Position numbers and translations under genes: made by a program. Shown here piece after piece: positions 42,851 through 51,692 of a stretch of DNA of 64,000 nt. Under the pieces are notes generated by a model. The model saw nothing but the letters and a program-made list of their open reading frames with translations, made no database searches and was not told the DNA's origin. This DNA comes from Flavobacterium sp. ACN6 (lineage in GTDB: Bacteria > Bacteroidota > Bacteroidia > Flavobacteriales > Flavobacteriaceae): assembly GCF_002304005.1 (NCBI RefSeq), contig NZ_MRCQ01000007.1, positions 62,001 through 126,000 on the forward strand, in the 5' to 3' direction. Within the stretch, counting starts at the first letter, position 1. Every line of letters starts with the position of its first letter.

Positions 42851-44332
42851 CTAACTGTATTGATTAATAAACTGCTGGACAACAAAATCCGTGTTGTCGT
42901 GGCGTTTTTTTATTTCCAAGGCAATTGGAGGAGCGGCTCTTTCTAAACAATCTTTCACGGAGCAAGTTTCGCAAGTAACGCCAACGATTCGTTTAATAAG
43001 AGGTTTTCCTTCAATGAATTTAAATTTCTTTTTCATTGTTGGAGTAATTAAAATTCCAACAGAAATGCTGCGAATATTATTCTCGACAAACGGATCTTTT
43101 GTTGCAGATGAAAAAACCAAATATTCATTACCGCTATGGACATAACTCGAAATTTGCGCGTCAAAAAAATGAGATTTGTTTTGACTTATAGCTTCATTGA
43201 TGGTTTTTACAGAAACCCATCTTCTGCAATAATGCTCATTTGTTTCATTGGCGTGCGGTTCCTGCTGATTCGTAATGTGAAGTTCCTTTTTTATCTGGTA
43301 AACATCAGAGCCAATAGGGTGCGACATTCTTAAAAAGAATAAGTTTTTAAGCTGGAAATCTTTCGGTAATAAATTTGTTAAGCGCTGATAAAAGGATTCT
43401 GGCGAAACCTCAAAACTTTCAATTAAAGAAACAAATTCTTCCGGTTTTGGATTTTCATAATTTAGAAAATTATTGATTTTGTCCACAACCAATTTTCTAG
43501 GCAATAACAAGGCGCCGGCAAAATAAGAAGCGTAAAAATTATGCAGAACCTGATCGAAATTTTCGAACTTAATCCAGCTGAAAGTCAATAATCGGTCTGA
43601 AATTTTTAAATAATTATAAGCAATTTCTTTTGCTAAAATAAAAGCTTTCTGCGGCCCGTCGAGTTCAGTAGAAAGTAATAAAGTTTTGCTTTTCGGAACA
43701 TAAATCGAACGCAAATCACCCAAAGCTTCCTGATCGGTAAAAGCAATTTCTTTGATGTTGTATTCGTATTCTTCTTTTAAAATTGCCTCTAATTCTTCAA
43801 TATTTATTTTAGAATCTAAATTAATCTGAAACGACTTCGAAAAAGCAATTACCTTCTCTTCTAAATCTTCAAAATAATTACTGTGCGCTTCCTGATACGA
43901 TCGCAAAGCAGCTAAAAAGAAGCTTTCGCGGCTTAAATTATAATGTTGGGCAATTTCAATAATTGTACTAATAAAGGCGTTGACTTTTGCTGGAGCATTA
44001 GCAATAATATCTATTAAATCGGCTTCCTGAATGCCAAAAAGTTCTAACGGAATCTCTTTTAGAATTCCAGATTTCAAAATTTCGCCAATGGGAGCGAGGT
44101 TGTTGTCGAGTTTTAAAGATACTAATTGATCGTAAGGAACATCTAAATGTTGACACAAAAGAAGAATTTTATCTGTTTTTGGATATTTTTTTCCCTTTTC
44201 AATCTCATTTAAATACGATTTTGAAAGATTTGTCAATTTGGCCAGACCAAAAAGAGAAAGATTTTTTTGGGTTCTGACCTGCTTGAGTTTAAGTCCAAAT
44301 ATCAGCTTTATATAGTCTTTTTCGATATCCAT
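42851..44332 (-). CDS. RamB/ScfR-like regulator (XRE HTH with IrrE/ImmA-like domain)
   Basis: Set to start at ATG 44332 (MDIEKDYIKLIFGLKLKQVRTQ); 493 residues. Residues about 12-65 form the HTH (LKLKQVRTQKNLSLFGLAKL then NLSKSYLNEIEKGKKYPKTD). The middle has an IrrE/ImmA-like segment (FILAKEIAYNYLKISDRLL, with ASYFAGALLLP), but the HExxH zinc motif is not intact (AKEIAYN). The C-terminus has CETCSVKDCLERAAPPI. This layout is that of RamB/ScfR, short-chain fatty acyl-CoA sensors that control aceA and aceB. It is divergent from aceB, so control of the glyoxylate shunt is likely. Confidence 0.88.
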   Translation of the reverse strand: MDIEKDYIKLIFGLKLKQVRTQKNLSLFGLAKLTNLSKSYLNEIEKGKKYPKTDKILLLCQHLDVPYDQLVSLKLDNNLAPIGEILKSGILKEIPLELFGIQEADLIDIIANAPAKVNAFISTIIEIAQHYNLSRESFFLAALRSYQEAHSNYFEDLEEKVIAFSKSFQINLDSKINIEELEAILKEEYEYNIKEIAFTDQEALGDLRSIYVPKSKTLLLSTELDGPQKAFILAKEIAYNYLKISDRLLTFSWIKFENFDQVLHNFYASYFAGALLLPRKLVVDKINNFLNYENPKPEEFVSLIESFEVSPESFYQRLTNLLPKDFQLKNLFFLRMSHPIGSDVYQIKKELHITNQQEPHANETNEHYCRRWVSVKTINEAISQNKSHFFDAQISSYVHSGNEYLVFSSATKDPFVENNIRSISVGILITPTMKKKFKFIEGKPLIKRIVGVTCETCSVKDCLERAAPPIALEIKKRHDNTDFVVQQFINQYS

Positions 44333-44337
44333 AATAT

Positions 44338-44369
44338 CAAATGTAACTGATTTACAAATAATCGCCAAA
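44338..44369 (-). promoter_or_regulatory. promoter of the RamB-like gene (TTTG-N20-TACATTTG)
   Basis: On the minus strand TTTG at 44369-44366 and TACATTTG at 44345-44338. The start codon follows after 5 bp, which would make the transcript almost leaderless or the ATG slightly wrong. Confidence 0.5.
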
Positions 44370-44386
44370 AAAATATTTTTAAATTT

Positions 44387-44402
44387 TAGCGAACGTTCGC
44401 TA
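44387..44402. promoter_or_regulatory. palindrome TAGCGAACGTTCGCTA, candidate RamB-like operator
   Basis: A perfect 16-bp palindrome lies 55 bp before the regulator start and about 140 bp before aceB. It is the only GC-rich block in an AT-rich divergent spacer. Confidence 0.65.
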
Positions 44403-44541
44403 TTTTTATAAAAAACTTTTTGTAACATTGTAGTATAAAATATATTAGCTATGACATCGCTAATTAAATTATTGTCTTTTGGAAGGCAAAATAGACTAAG
44501 CGATTGCATAGCTGACCAATTAAAAATAAAAATCAGCAGCT

Positions 44542-46143
44542 ATGAAAAACCAATTAGAAATTACCGAAACGGCAATGGAATTTTTAGCCGAAAAGAAGCT
44601 TCGTTATCCAAAGATCTGGACCGAAGAAGCAATTGCTTTTATAACTGAACTGCATAGAAAATTCGAATCACAGCGAAAACTATTGCTTTTGCAGCGCGAT
44701 CAAAAACAAGTCAATTTTGATCAGGGAATCATGCCGGTTTTTATTCCAGAAACCAAAAGTATTAGAGAAGGCAATTGGACAGCAGGCGAAATTCCGAAAG
44801 ATTTGTTGGATCGAAGAGTAGAAATCACCGGACCGGTTGATCGCAAAATGATTATCAACGCTTTGAATTCGGGAGCAAAGACTTTTATGGCCGATTTTGA
44901 AGACAGCACTTCACCAACTTGGCAAAATTTAATGGAGGGGCAAATGAATTTAATTGATGCTGTAAACAAAACGATTTCTTATACAGATTCGGTTAAAAAC
45001 AAAAGTTATCAGTTAAATGAAAAAATCGCAACGTTAATTGTTCGACCAAGAGGATTGCATTTGCCTGAAAAACATCTTTTAATTGAAGGGAAAGAAGTTT
45101 CGGGTTCTTTAGTTGATTTTGGCTTGTATGTTTTTCATAACCATAAAAAACTTTTAGAAAACAATTCAGGACCCTATTTCTACATTCCGAAATTAGAACA
45201 TTATCTGGAAGCGCGCTGGTTGAATACTGTAATTGACTTTACAGAAGATTATTTGAAATTAAAAAGAGGAACGATAAAAGTGACGGTTTTAATTGAAACT
45301 ATTACAGCAAGTTTTCAGCTCGATGAAATTATTTATGAATTGAAAGAGCATATCGTAGGCTTGAATTGCGGACGTTGGGATTATATTTTTTCTTACATCA
45401 AAAAGTTTAGAAAAAATCCAAAATTCATTGTCCCGGATCGCGATCAGGTAAATATGACTTCGCCTTTTATGAATGCTTATTCCAATTTGGTAATTCAGAG
45501 ATGTCATAAAAGAGGAATTCATGCGATTGGCGGAATGGCAGCGCAGATTCCGATTCGCAATAATGAAGAAGCAAATGCTGTCGCTTTCGCGAAAGTAAAA
45601 ACCGATAAAGAACGTGAAGTTCGAAACGGTCACGACGGAACTTGGGTGGCGCATCCAGATTTAGTGTCACTGGCAAAAGAAATTTTTGATAAAGGAATGC
45701 CGACTCCAAATCAGATTCATATTAAAAGAGAATATCGAAAAATCACAGAAGGTGATTTGATTGAACCACCAATCGGAATCATTACTGAAAACGGCGTTCG
45801 AAAAAACATCAACGTAGGGGTTTTGTATCTGGCTTCATGGTTAAACGGACAAGGCGCAGCGGCATTGCACAATTTGATGGAAGATGCTGCAACAGCCGAA
45901 ATTTCGAGATCACAATTATGGCAATGGCTTCAGAATAAAGTGGTTTTGGATAATGGACGGAAATTAGATTTGGCTTATTATCACGAATTGGCTTTAGATG
46001 AATTCAGAAAAATCAAGCAGGAATTAGGTGAAGAAAATCACGAAAAACAGCAATTTCCATTAGCCGAAAAAGTATTGGAAAGATTAGTTGTAAATCCTGA
46101 TTTCGTCGATTTCTTGACGATTCCATGTTACAAATACCTATAA
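44542..46143 (+). CDS. aceB: malate synthase A
   Basis: A 533-residue TIM-barrel enzyme of the A (monomeric) type. Family segments are FMADFEDSTSPTWQNLMEGQ, VRPRGLHLPEKHL, the glyoxylate-site CGRWDYIFSYIKKF (about 276-289), and HDGTWVAHPDL. It condenses acetyl-CoA with glyoxylate to malate, the second shunt step. Together with aceA downstream it allows growth on acetate or fatty acids. The spacer to aceA is 400 bp and carries a MITE-like element. Confidence 0.96.
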   Translation: MKNQLEITETAMEFLAEKKLRYPKIWTEEAIAFITELHRKFESQRKLLLLQRDQKQVNFDQGIMPVFIPETKSIREGNWTAGEIPKDLLDRRVEITGPVDRKMIINALNSGAKTFMADFEDSTSPTWQNLMEGQMNLIDAVNKTISYTDSVKNKSYQLNEKIATLIVRPRGLHLPEKHLLIEGKEVSGSLVDFGLYVFHNHKKLLENNSGPYFYIPKLEHYLEARWLNTVIDFTEDYLKLKRGTIKVTVLIETITASFQLDEIIYELKEHIVGLNCGRWDYIFSYIKKFRKNPKFIVPDRDQVNMTSPFMNAYSNLVIQRCHKRGIHAIGGMAAQIPIRNNEEANAVAFAKVKTDKEREVRNGHDGTWVAHPDLVSLAKEIFDKGMPTPNQIHIKREYRKITEGDLIEPPIGIITENGVRKNINVGVLYLASWLNGQGAAALHNLMEDAATAEISRSQLWQWLQNKVVLDNGRKLDLAYYHELALDEFRKIKQELGEENHEKQQFPLAEKVLERLVVNPDFVDFLTIPCYKYL

Positions 46144-46543
46144 ACAATTAAAAATTGAGAATTAGAAATTAAAAATCTGCAGTATCTGCTAAATCTGCGA
46201 GAGAATAATTTTTTCACGCAGATTTGCTTTGCCAGTTCGCTATCGCTCGCGTAGCAGATAACGCAGATTTTAATTCTTTTATAAATGTTGCGTTTATTTT
46301 TTAAACACATAGAAACATAGGTTTATGGTTCTTTAAAATTAAATTTTTAGAGAATTTTAAAAAAAACTAGTTTTCCACACATAGCTATGTTTGTTTAAAC
46401 AAGTGAAAGGCCTTTAACCAGAAAGATGGACTATGTCTCTATGTGTTTAAAAATTAAACTCAAAGAAAAAATAAGTCTCAGTTCAAAACTGAAAACTGAG
46501 ACTGAAAACTATACATTTACTAACCACTTTAACTAAACTATTT
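46144..46543. other. aceB-aceA spacer
   Basis: Contains an inverted AAATCTGCG / CGCAGATTT type repeat (about 46190-46270), the 150-bp MITE-like element (46301-46450) and a 10-bp hairpin AGTCTCAGTT / AACTGAGACT (46474-46503). No gene seen. Confidence 0.6.
46301..46450. repeat. MITE-like element with 20-bp terminal inverted repeats
   Basis: Ends TTAAACACATAGAAACATAG (46301-46320) and CTATGTCTCTATGTGTTTAA (46431-46450) are inverted copies with one mismatch in 20. The interior is AT-rich, without coding. Confidence 0.65.
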
Positions 46544-47824
46544 ATGAAAACAACAGAAGACAGAATTCAAGAATTGATTAACGATTGGATCACGAACCCG
46601 AGATGGAAAGGTGTTGAACGTCCTTATACTGCTGCCGAAGTAGTTACACTTCAAGGGTCATATCAAATTGAGCATTCTATTGCAAAAATGGGAGCGCAAA
46701 AATTATGGAGAAAGTTAAAAAGTCAGGATTATGTTGCCGGATTGGGCGCATTGACTGGAAATCAGGCGATTCAGGAAGTCGATGCGGGTTTAGAAGCGAT
46801 TTATTTAAGCGGATGGCAGGTGGCTGCTGATGCAAATCTGGCTGGAGAAATGTATCCAGACCAATCACTTTACCCCGTAAACAGCGTGCCGATAGTAGTA
46901 AAAAAGATCAATAATGCTTTATTGCGTGCTGACCAAATTCAGACTGTAAATAATAGTGAAGATAAAAAAGATTATTTGGTGCCGATTGTGGCTGATGCCG
47001 AAGCTGGTTTTGGAGGAAACTTAAATGCTTTCGAATTAATGAAATCAATGATTGAAGCCGGAGCTTCTGGAGTTCATTTTGAAGATCAGCTAAGTTCTGC
47101 CAAAAAATGCGGACACTTGGGCGGAAAGGTTTTGGTGCCAACACAAGAAGCGATTAATAAATTAATATCGGCACGTTTGGCTTCAGATGTTATGGGAGTT
47201 TCCACTTTAATCGTTGCCAGAACAGATGCTGATGCAGCAAATTTATTAACAAGCGACGCTGATCCACGAGACAGGAAATTTTTAACAGGTGAAAAAACTG
47301 CTGAAGGTTTCTTCTACGTAAAAAACGGAATCGAGCAGGGAATTGCTAGAGGTTTAAGCTATGCACCTTATGCCGATTTGATTTGGATGGAAACCAGTAA
47401 TCCAGATTTGGTTTATGCGAAAAAGTTTGCAGACGCTATGATAAAAGAATTTCCAGATAAAATGCTGGCGTATAATTGTTCACCATCTTTTAATTGGGCT
47501 GCAAAATTAACGGTTGCAGAAATGGAAACCTTTAGAGAAGATTTGGCTGCAATGGGATATAAATTTCAGTTCATTACTTTGGCAGGATTTCATGCTTTGA
47601 ATACGGGTATGTTCGAATTGTCTAAAGCATACAAAGAACGCGGAATGGCGGGATATTCTGAATTACAAGAACGAGAATTTGCTTTGCAGAAAAACGGATT
47701 CAGAGCGGTAAAACATCAAGCGTTTGTTGGAACTTCTTATTTTGACGCCGTTCAAAATACGGTTATGATAGGAAGATCTTCAATAACAGCGATGAAGCAT
47801 TCTACGGAGGTTGAGCAATTTTAA
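46544..47824 (+). CDS. aceA: isocitrate lyase
   Basis: A 426-residue isocitrate lyase with the active-site motif KKCGHLGGK (Cys189), and [17 protein letters not shown] with metal-binding Asp and Glu. It splits isocitrate into glyoxylate and succinate. Length matches the shorter bacterial type (E. coli 434). It is the second shunt gene after aceB and probably under the same regulator, but the 400-bp spacer means its promoter may be separate. It ends at a long convergent stem. Confidence 0.97.
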   Translation: MKTTEDRIQELINDWITNPRWKGVERPYTAAEVVTLQGSYQIEHSIAKMGAQKLWRKLKSQDYVAGLGALTGNQAIQEVDAGLEAIYLSGWQVAADANLAGEMYPDQSLYPVNSVPIVVKKINNALLRADQIQTVNNSEDKKDYLVPIVADAEAGFGGNLNAFELMKSMIEAGASGVHFEDQLSSAKKCGHLGGKVLVPTQEAINKLISARLASDVMGVSTLIVARTDADAANLLTSDADPRDRKFLTGEKTAEGFFYVKNGIEQGIARGLSYAPYADLIWMETSNPDLVYAKKFADAMIKEFPDKMLAYNCSPSFNWAAKLTVAEMETFREDLAAMGYKFQFITLAGFHALNTGMFELSKAYKERGMAGYSELQEREFALQKNGFRAVKHQAFVGTSYFDAVQNTVMIGRSSITAMKHSTEVEQF

Positions 47825-47827
47825 TTT

Positions 47828-47899
47828 TTTTCCGCCACGAATTCACGAATTATTTTTGACAATCTTTGTGAGTAAAATTCGTGAATTCGTGGCGGAAAA
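47828..47899. terminator. 24-bp perfect stem between aceA and Crp/Fnr (family F repeat, copy 2)
   Basis: TTTTCCGCCACGAATT (then CACGAATT) pairs with its inverse across a 24-nt loop. It can terminate both convergent genes. It shares the ACGAATTxCACGAATT core with 40267-40344. Confidence 0.7.
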
Positions 47900-47901
47900 T
47901 C

Positions 47902-48477
47902 TTATTTTTTTAAAAGGCGAGCTTTCATTTTGCTGAAAAATTCTGGCGTTACGCCAATGAATGAAGCAATTTGTTTTTGAGGAACTTTATGAACAAGAGA
48001 TCCATATTTGGTGGTAAACTTTTCAAAACGTTCTTCGGCTGGTAAACTTAAATTGTCCATTAATCGCTGTTGATTGGCAACTAATGAATTCTCAATTAAA
48101 ATTCTAAAGAAGCGCTCTAATTTTGGAATCTCTAAATACAATTGTTCCTGATTTTCTTTGGATAAAGAAACTACTTCTGCTTCTTCTAAAACTTCAATAA
48201 AAAGCTGTCCCGGTTTTTGCGAAAAAAAACTGTACATATCGCTCATCCACCAGCCTTCGCAGGCAAAAGATAAAACATGTTCAACAATATTGTCGTTGAT
48301 GTTGAAGCTTCTTAAAATTCCTGAATTTACAAAATAAGAATGTCTGCAGACTTCGCCGGCATTTAATAAAATTGTTTTAGGCTTATAAATATTCGTTTCT
48401 AGTTTCGATAAAAAAAGTGCTTGCTCTTCTGGCGTCAATGAAACGTGTTTGGCAATGTTTTCAAGAATTAACTCCAT
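47902..48477 (-). CDS. Crp/Fnr family transcriptional regulator
   Basis: A 191-residue regulator. N-terminal cyclic-nucleotide-binding-like beta barrel (PKTILLNAGEVCRHSYFVNSGILRS, about 35-60) and C-terminal winged HTH (KVPQKQIASFIGVTPEFFSKMKARL). Effector unknown. The ATG overlaps the stop of the DUF6370 gene by one base (TAATG), so translation is coupled. It ends a three-gene unit with purT and DUF6370. Confidence 0.9.
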   Translation of the reverse strand: MELILENIAKHVSLTPEEQALFLSKLETNIYKPKTILLNAGEVCRHSYFVNSGILRSFNINDNIVEHVLSFACEGWWMSDMYSFFSQKPGQLFIEVLEEAEVVSLSKENQEQLYLEIPKLERFFRILIENSLVANQQRLMDNLSLPAEERFEKFTTKYGSLVHKVPQKQIASFIGVTPEFFSKMKARLLKK

Positions 48478-48797
48478 TATTTTTTAACGTCTATTAAGGT
48501 AAATGAAGTTGCTTTAAAACGATCTTTTTCGATTGTTCCTGTTACAGAAGCTTTTCTAACAGCATTACAAAATCCGTTATCGGCATGTGAGTCGCCATGA
48601 TCATGAATAGTTGTGCCGTCAACGAAATAGGTTTTTCCGTCGATGCGAACAGCTAAATCACAGCTTTTACCTTTCATTCCGAATTGGCATTCTCCGCAAG
48701 AAGCTTCTACAATTGTTGGTTTATCAAATTTCTTTTTGTCTTGTGCTTGAGCTGAAATTCCAATAAACAGGAAAATCATGAATATTAGTTTTTTCAT
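48477..48797 (-). CDS. DUF6370-type secreted protein
   Basis: A 106-residue protein with a signal peptide (MKKLIFMIFLFIGISAQAQD). The mature part has three conserved cysteines: ASCGECQFGMKGKSCDLAV and GFCNAVRKA. A CGEC thioredoxin-like pair and the third Cys suggest a redox or metal role; this is inference. It follows purT by 3 bp and overlaps the Crp/Fnr start. The repeated HDHGDSH may bind metal. Confidence 0.85.
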   Translation of the reverse strand: MKKLIFMIFLFIGISAQAQDKKKFDKPTIVEASCGECQFGMKGKSCDLAVRIDGKTYFVDGTTIHDHGDSHADNGFCNAVRKASVTGTIEKDRFKATSFTLIDVKK

Positions 48798-48800
48798 TTT

Positions 48801-49961
48801 TTAAGAATTTACAGTTATTAGTTTTGCCGTTTCTTTGGCACGTTCTACTACTTTTTCGATTGGAGTGGCCAATGTATCACTGCTTAAAACAACTCCCATT
48901 CTGCGATAGGGTCTTGAAGTTGGTTTTCCAAAAATCCTGAAATCGGTTTTAGGTAAAGCGGCTACTTTTTCGATTCCGGTAAAAGTGGGATTTGTAGAAT
49001 CTTCAGATGCTAAAATTACGGCACTTGCTCCGGCTTTTTCTAGAGTAATTTCAAAAATTGGAAGACTTAAAATTGCTCTTAAGTGCAATTCAAATTCATT
49101 GAAATTCTGCGTTCCGGCTAAAGTTACCATTCCGGTATCATGCGGGCGAGGAGAAAGTTCTGAGAAATAAACGGCGTCATTGGTTAAGAAAAATTCAACA
49201 CCAAAGAGTCCGGCACCTCCAAGCGATTCGGTAATTTTTTCGGCCATGTCCTGTGCTTCGTACAAATCGGCTTCAGAAACTTGTGCTGGCTGCCAGCTTT
49301 CCTGATAATCGCCGCGTTCTTGTCTGTGGCCAATTGGCGCGCAAAACAAAGTTGGATTATTATTCTGTGTAATCGTTAAAAGGGTAATTTCTGAATGAAA
49401 ATCTACAAAAGCTTCTACAATTACTTCGATAACGTCACCACGCGAACCTGCAACGGCATATTGCCACGCTTTTTCAATATCACTTTCTGTTTTGATTGTT
49501 GATTGTCCTTTTCCTGAGGAAGACATTAAAGGTTTTACCACACACGGAATTCCAACTTCCTGAACGGCTTTTTGCAATTCTTCTGCCGAAGTGGCGTATT
49601 GATATTTAGCCGTTTTTAAACCAAGTTCTTTTGCTGCTAAATCACGAATTGCTTTGCGATTCATGGTAAAGTTTGCCGCTTTCGCTGAAGGAACAACAGT
49701 AATGCCTTGTTTTTCGTAATCGTAAAAACGTTCGGTGCGAATGGCTTCTATTTCGGGAACTATAAAATCTGGTTGGTGTTTGGCTACGATTCGGTCAAGC
49801 GCTTCGCCGTCGAGCATATTGATAACTTCAAATCCGTGAGCTACTTGCATTGCTGGAGCATTTTCGTAACTGTCAACAGCAATTATGGTTTGTCCGATTC
49901 GTTGTGCGGCGATGACAAATTCTTTGCCTAATTCACCTGAACCCAGGAGTAGTATTTTCAT
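48801..49961 (-). CDS. purT: formate-dependent phosphoribosylglycinamide formyltransferase 2
   Basis: A 386-residue ATP-grasp enzyme. Landmarks are [20 protein letters not shown] (about 3-22), the ATP-grasp region [15 protein letters not shown] (about 140-154), and [28 protein letters not shown] (catalytic acidic residues). It makes formylglycinamide ribotide from formate and ATP in purine synthesis, an alternative to PurN. It is the first gene of a unit with DUF6370 and Crp/Fnr. Confidence 0.95.
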   Translation of the reverse strand: MKILLLGSGELGKEFVIAAQRIGQTIIAVDSYENAPAMQVAHGFEVINMLDGEALDRIVAKHQPDFIVPEIEAIRTERFYDYEKQGITVVPSAKAANFTMNRKAIRDLAAKELGLKTAKYQYATSAEELQKAVQEVGIPCVVKPLMSSSGKGQSTIKTESDIEKAWQYAVAGSRGDVIEVIVEAFVDFHSEITLLTITQNNNPTLFCAPIGHRQERGDYQESWQPAQVSEADLYEAQDMAEKITESLGGAGLFGVEFFLTNDAVYFSELSPRPHDTGMVTLAGTQNFNEFELHLRAILSLPIFEITLEKAGASAVILASEDSTNPTFTGIEKVAALPKTDFRIFGKPTSRPYRRMGVVLSSDTLATPIEKVVERAKETAKLITVNS

Positions 49962-50010
49962 TTTGGAGTGTTGTAAAAAATGGAGTAGTAAAAGTAGCGA
50001 AAAATGTTTT

Positions 50011-50122
50011 TAACCGCAAAGTTCGCAAAGAATTACGCGAAGTTCGCAAAGTAAAATATTCGTATGTATTGATGTAGAGACGCACAGCAGTGCGTCTACG
50101 TACTGTATGTCTAATCGCAAAG
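50011..50122 (+). repeat. family D direct repeat, copy 1 (112 bp)
   Basis: Begins TAACCGCAAAGTTCGCAA and contains the hairpin GACGCAC-AGCA-GTGCGTC. A second copy of equal length is at 50173-50284 with few changes. Confidence 0.85.
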
Positions 50123-50172
50123 TTCGCATAGAATCTAACGCAGATTTTGCAGATTCGGCAGATTTAATATTT

Positions 50173-50284
50173 TAACCGCAAAGTTCGCAAGGGATTACGC
50201 GAAGCACGCAAAGTAAAATATTCGCATGTATTGATGTAGAGACGCACAGCAGTGCGTCTACGTACCGTATGTCTGATCGCAAAG
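50173..50284 (+). repeat. family D direct repeat, copy 2 (112 bp)
   Basis: Same length and same GACGCAC-AGCA-GTGCGTC hairpin as copy 1; differs at scattered positions. The 50 bp between the copies is unique and includes ATTTTGCAGATTCGG-type sequence. Confidence 0.85.
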
Positions 50285-50387
50285 GCTGTAATCCTGAAAT
50301 CTATCAAATATTGTTTTTTTATATTATTAAAATAGGATGCTGAGAGTTTCTCGCAGATTTTGCAGATTTATACTTTGGTTGATTGAA

Positions 50388-50515
50388 TTGCCTCCAGCTT
50401 TAGCTGGAGGTTGATAATTTATTAAGTTAGTGGCTTTAGCCAAAATTCGTGGTTTGGCTAAAGCCTAATTTTAAGATTCTTTTTGAGCTCCAGCTAAAGC
50501 TGGAGGCAATTCATT
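50388..50515. repeat. REP-like element, family A (copy 2)
   Basis: Ends GCCTCCAGCTTTAGCTGGAG and CTCCAGCTAAAGCTGGAGGC are inverted; internal GGCTTTAGCC and GGCTAAAGCC. Compare 14484-14622. Confidence 0.7.
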
Positions 50516-50531
50516 TTTGTGACTTTTTTAT

Positions 50532-50597
50532 TGTCAGGCTGAGCGGAGTCGAAGCCCTTTCTAGTTGTGCAAACCTTCGACTTCGCTCAGGGTGACA
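50532..50597. repeat. dispersed inverted repeat, family B (copy 2)
   Basis: TGTCAGGCTGAGCGGAGTCG and CTTCGACTTCGCTCAGGGTG form the arms. Opposite orientation to the copy at 14199. Confidence 0.7.
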
Positions 50598-50631
50598 CTT
50601 TTTTTAAATGAATTTTCTTGTTTACCCGTTT

Positions 50632-50720
50632 GCGTGAGGGATAGAAGTGGAAAGCCCACAGCCTGACGAAGGAAGTGCGAGGACTTGAAGCGGATAGCCC
50701 GACCCGGAGGGACACGCCCA
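50632..50720 (+). repeat. family C-type element with exchanged centre (copy 4)
   Basis: Shares flanks GGGATAGAAGTGGAA and GAAGCGGATAGCCCGACC with copy 2 (inverted) but has a different centre (AGCCCACAGCCTGACGAAGG). Its near-twin is at 55056. Confidence 0.7.
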
Positions 50721-50788
50721 GATTATTTTTGTGAAGAAATTTTTGTTAATAATTATGGCATAACTTAATTCATTACTGTTTTAAAAGG

Positions 50789-50820
50789 TTGTTTAAAGCG
50801 ATTCTATATTTATATATTTG
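50789..50820 (+). promoter_or_regulatory. promoter TTG-N21-TATATTTG
   Basis: TTG at 50789-50791 and TATATTTG at 50813-50820, 27 bp before the ATG at 50848. Confidence 0.6.
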
Positions 50821-50847
50821 CCGGCTTACAAATTAAACCCCAAGATA

Positions 50848-51645
50848 ATGAAAGTAAAATTTTTTTTGATAATGAGCGCTTTGTTCATTACATCAGCCGT
50901 TAGTTCTCAAATCGTAATATATAGGTTTGGATTAGGACAGCAGAAAGCAGATGCTGTAATTTTTAAAAAAGACAAACAAACGGTTAGCGGTATAGTTCAT
51001 TTTCCTGATTTTGAAGATAAAAAAGTAAAAATTAAAGTAGGAGATAAGAATGAAAAATATGCGGCCAAAGAGATAGATTCGATTCAGATTTTTGATGCGG
51101 ATAAAAAGTTATCTTATACTTTTTTATGGACGAAAACGAAAGTATACAAAAAGAAGGGTACAGCATTTAAGGTTATTAAGGAAAACTGGTTGTGTAAAAC
51201 TATTATTGGAAAAGTGTCTTTGTATTTAGGTGGCTTGGAATACGGAATTAAGGAAGTTAAGGTAAAGGATGAAGTGACTAATGAAAAGATAAAAGAATCT
51301 AAAATGGAAGTGGTTAGTAAAGAAGTTAACCACTATATGAAAAGGAGTAATGAAGATTATCCTATATTGGTTTCTTTAAGTTCAAATGGTGCATCTATTG
51401 GTTTTAATGTTTTTTTTAAAGAATATGGTGCTTATTATTTTAGTGATAAACCTGAAATTGTAAAAAAAATACAAGATAAGGAATACAAATATGAAGATAT
51501 TGAGAAAGTTGTGAATTTGTATAATATGAAGCCGGCGAAGAAAGCTGAACCAAAAGCAGAACCGAAATCAGAATTAAAAGCTACAAAAATAAAGGTGACA
51601 CCGCCAAAGGCAGCGCCAAAAACGAAAACCACAAAGAAGAAATAA
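50848..51645 (+). CDS. hypothetical secreted protein with Lys/Pro/Ala-rich tail
   Basis: The ATG at 50848 is used; an in-frame TTG at 50818 lies inside the promoter. The 265-residue protein has a signal peptide (MKVKFFLIMSALFITSAVSS). The body is soluble with charged strands and no known motif (QKADAVIFKKDKQTVSG, then MKVVSKEV-like segments). The last 35 residues are repetitive and basic (PAKKAEPKAEPKSELK, APKTKTTKKK). Function unknown; the tail resembles cell-wall or nucleic-acid-binding low-complexity tails. Confidence 0.7.
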   Translation: MKVKFFLIMSALFITSAVSSQIVIYRFGLGQQKADAVIFKKDKQTVSGIVHFPDFEDKKVKIKVGDKNEKYAAKEIDSIQIFDADKKLSYTFLWTKTKVYKKKGTAFKVIKENWLCKTIIGKVSLYLGGLEYGIKEVKVKDEVTNEKIKESKMEVVSKEVNHYMKRSNEDYPILVSLSSNGASIGFNVFFKEYGAYYFSDKPEIVKKIQDKEYKYEDIEKVVNLYNMKPAKKAEPKAEPKSELKATKIKVTPPKAAPKTKTTKKK

Positions 51646-51653
51646 ATTGGTAA

Positions 51654-51690
51654 ATAAAAAGCGATACTTTTTGAGTATCGCTTTTTTTTA
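51654..51690. terminator. bidirectional terminator
   Basis: AAAAAGCGATACT / AGTATCGCTTTTT stem, followed by T run. Confidence 0.8.
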
Positions 51691-51692
51691 TT

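Larger units (their letters stand above)
49962..50847. other. 886-bp spacer built of repeats
   Basis: Two copies of a 112-bp duplication (50011-50122 and 50173-50284), then a family A REP-like element (50388-50515), a family B inverted repeat (50532-50597) and a family C element (50632-50720). The promoter of the next gene is at 50789-50820. No gene seen. Confidence 0.75.
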
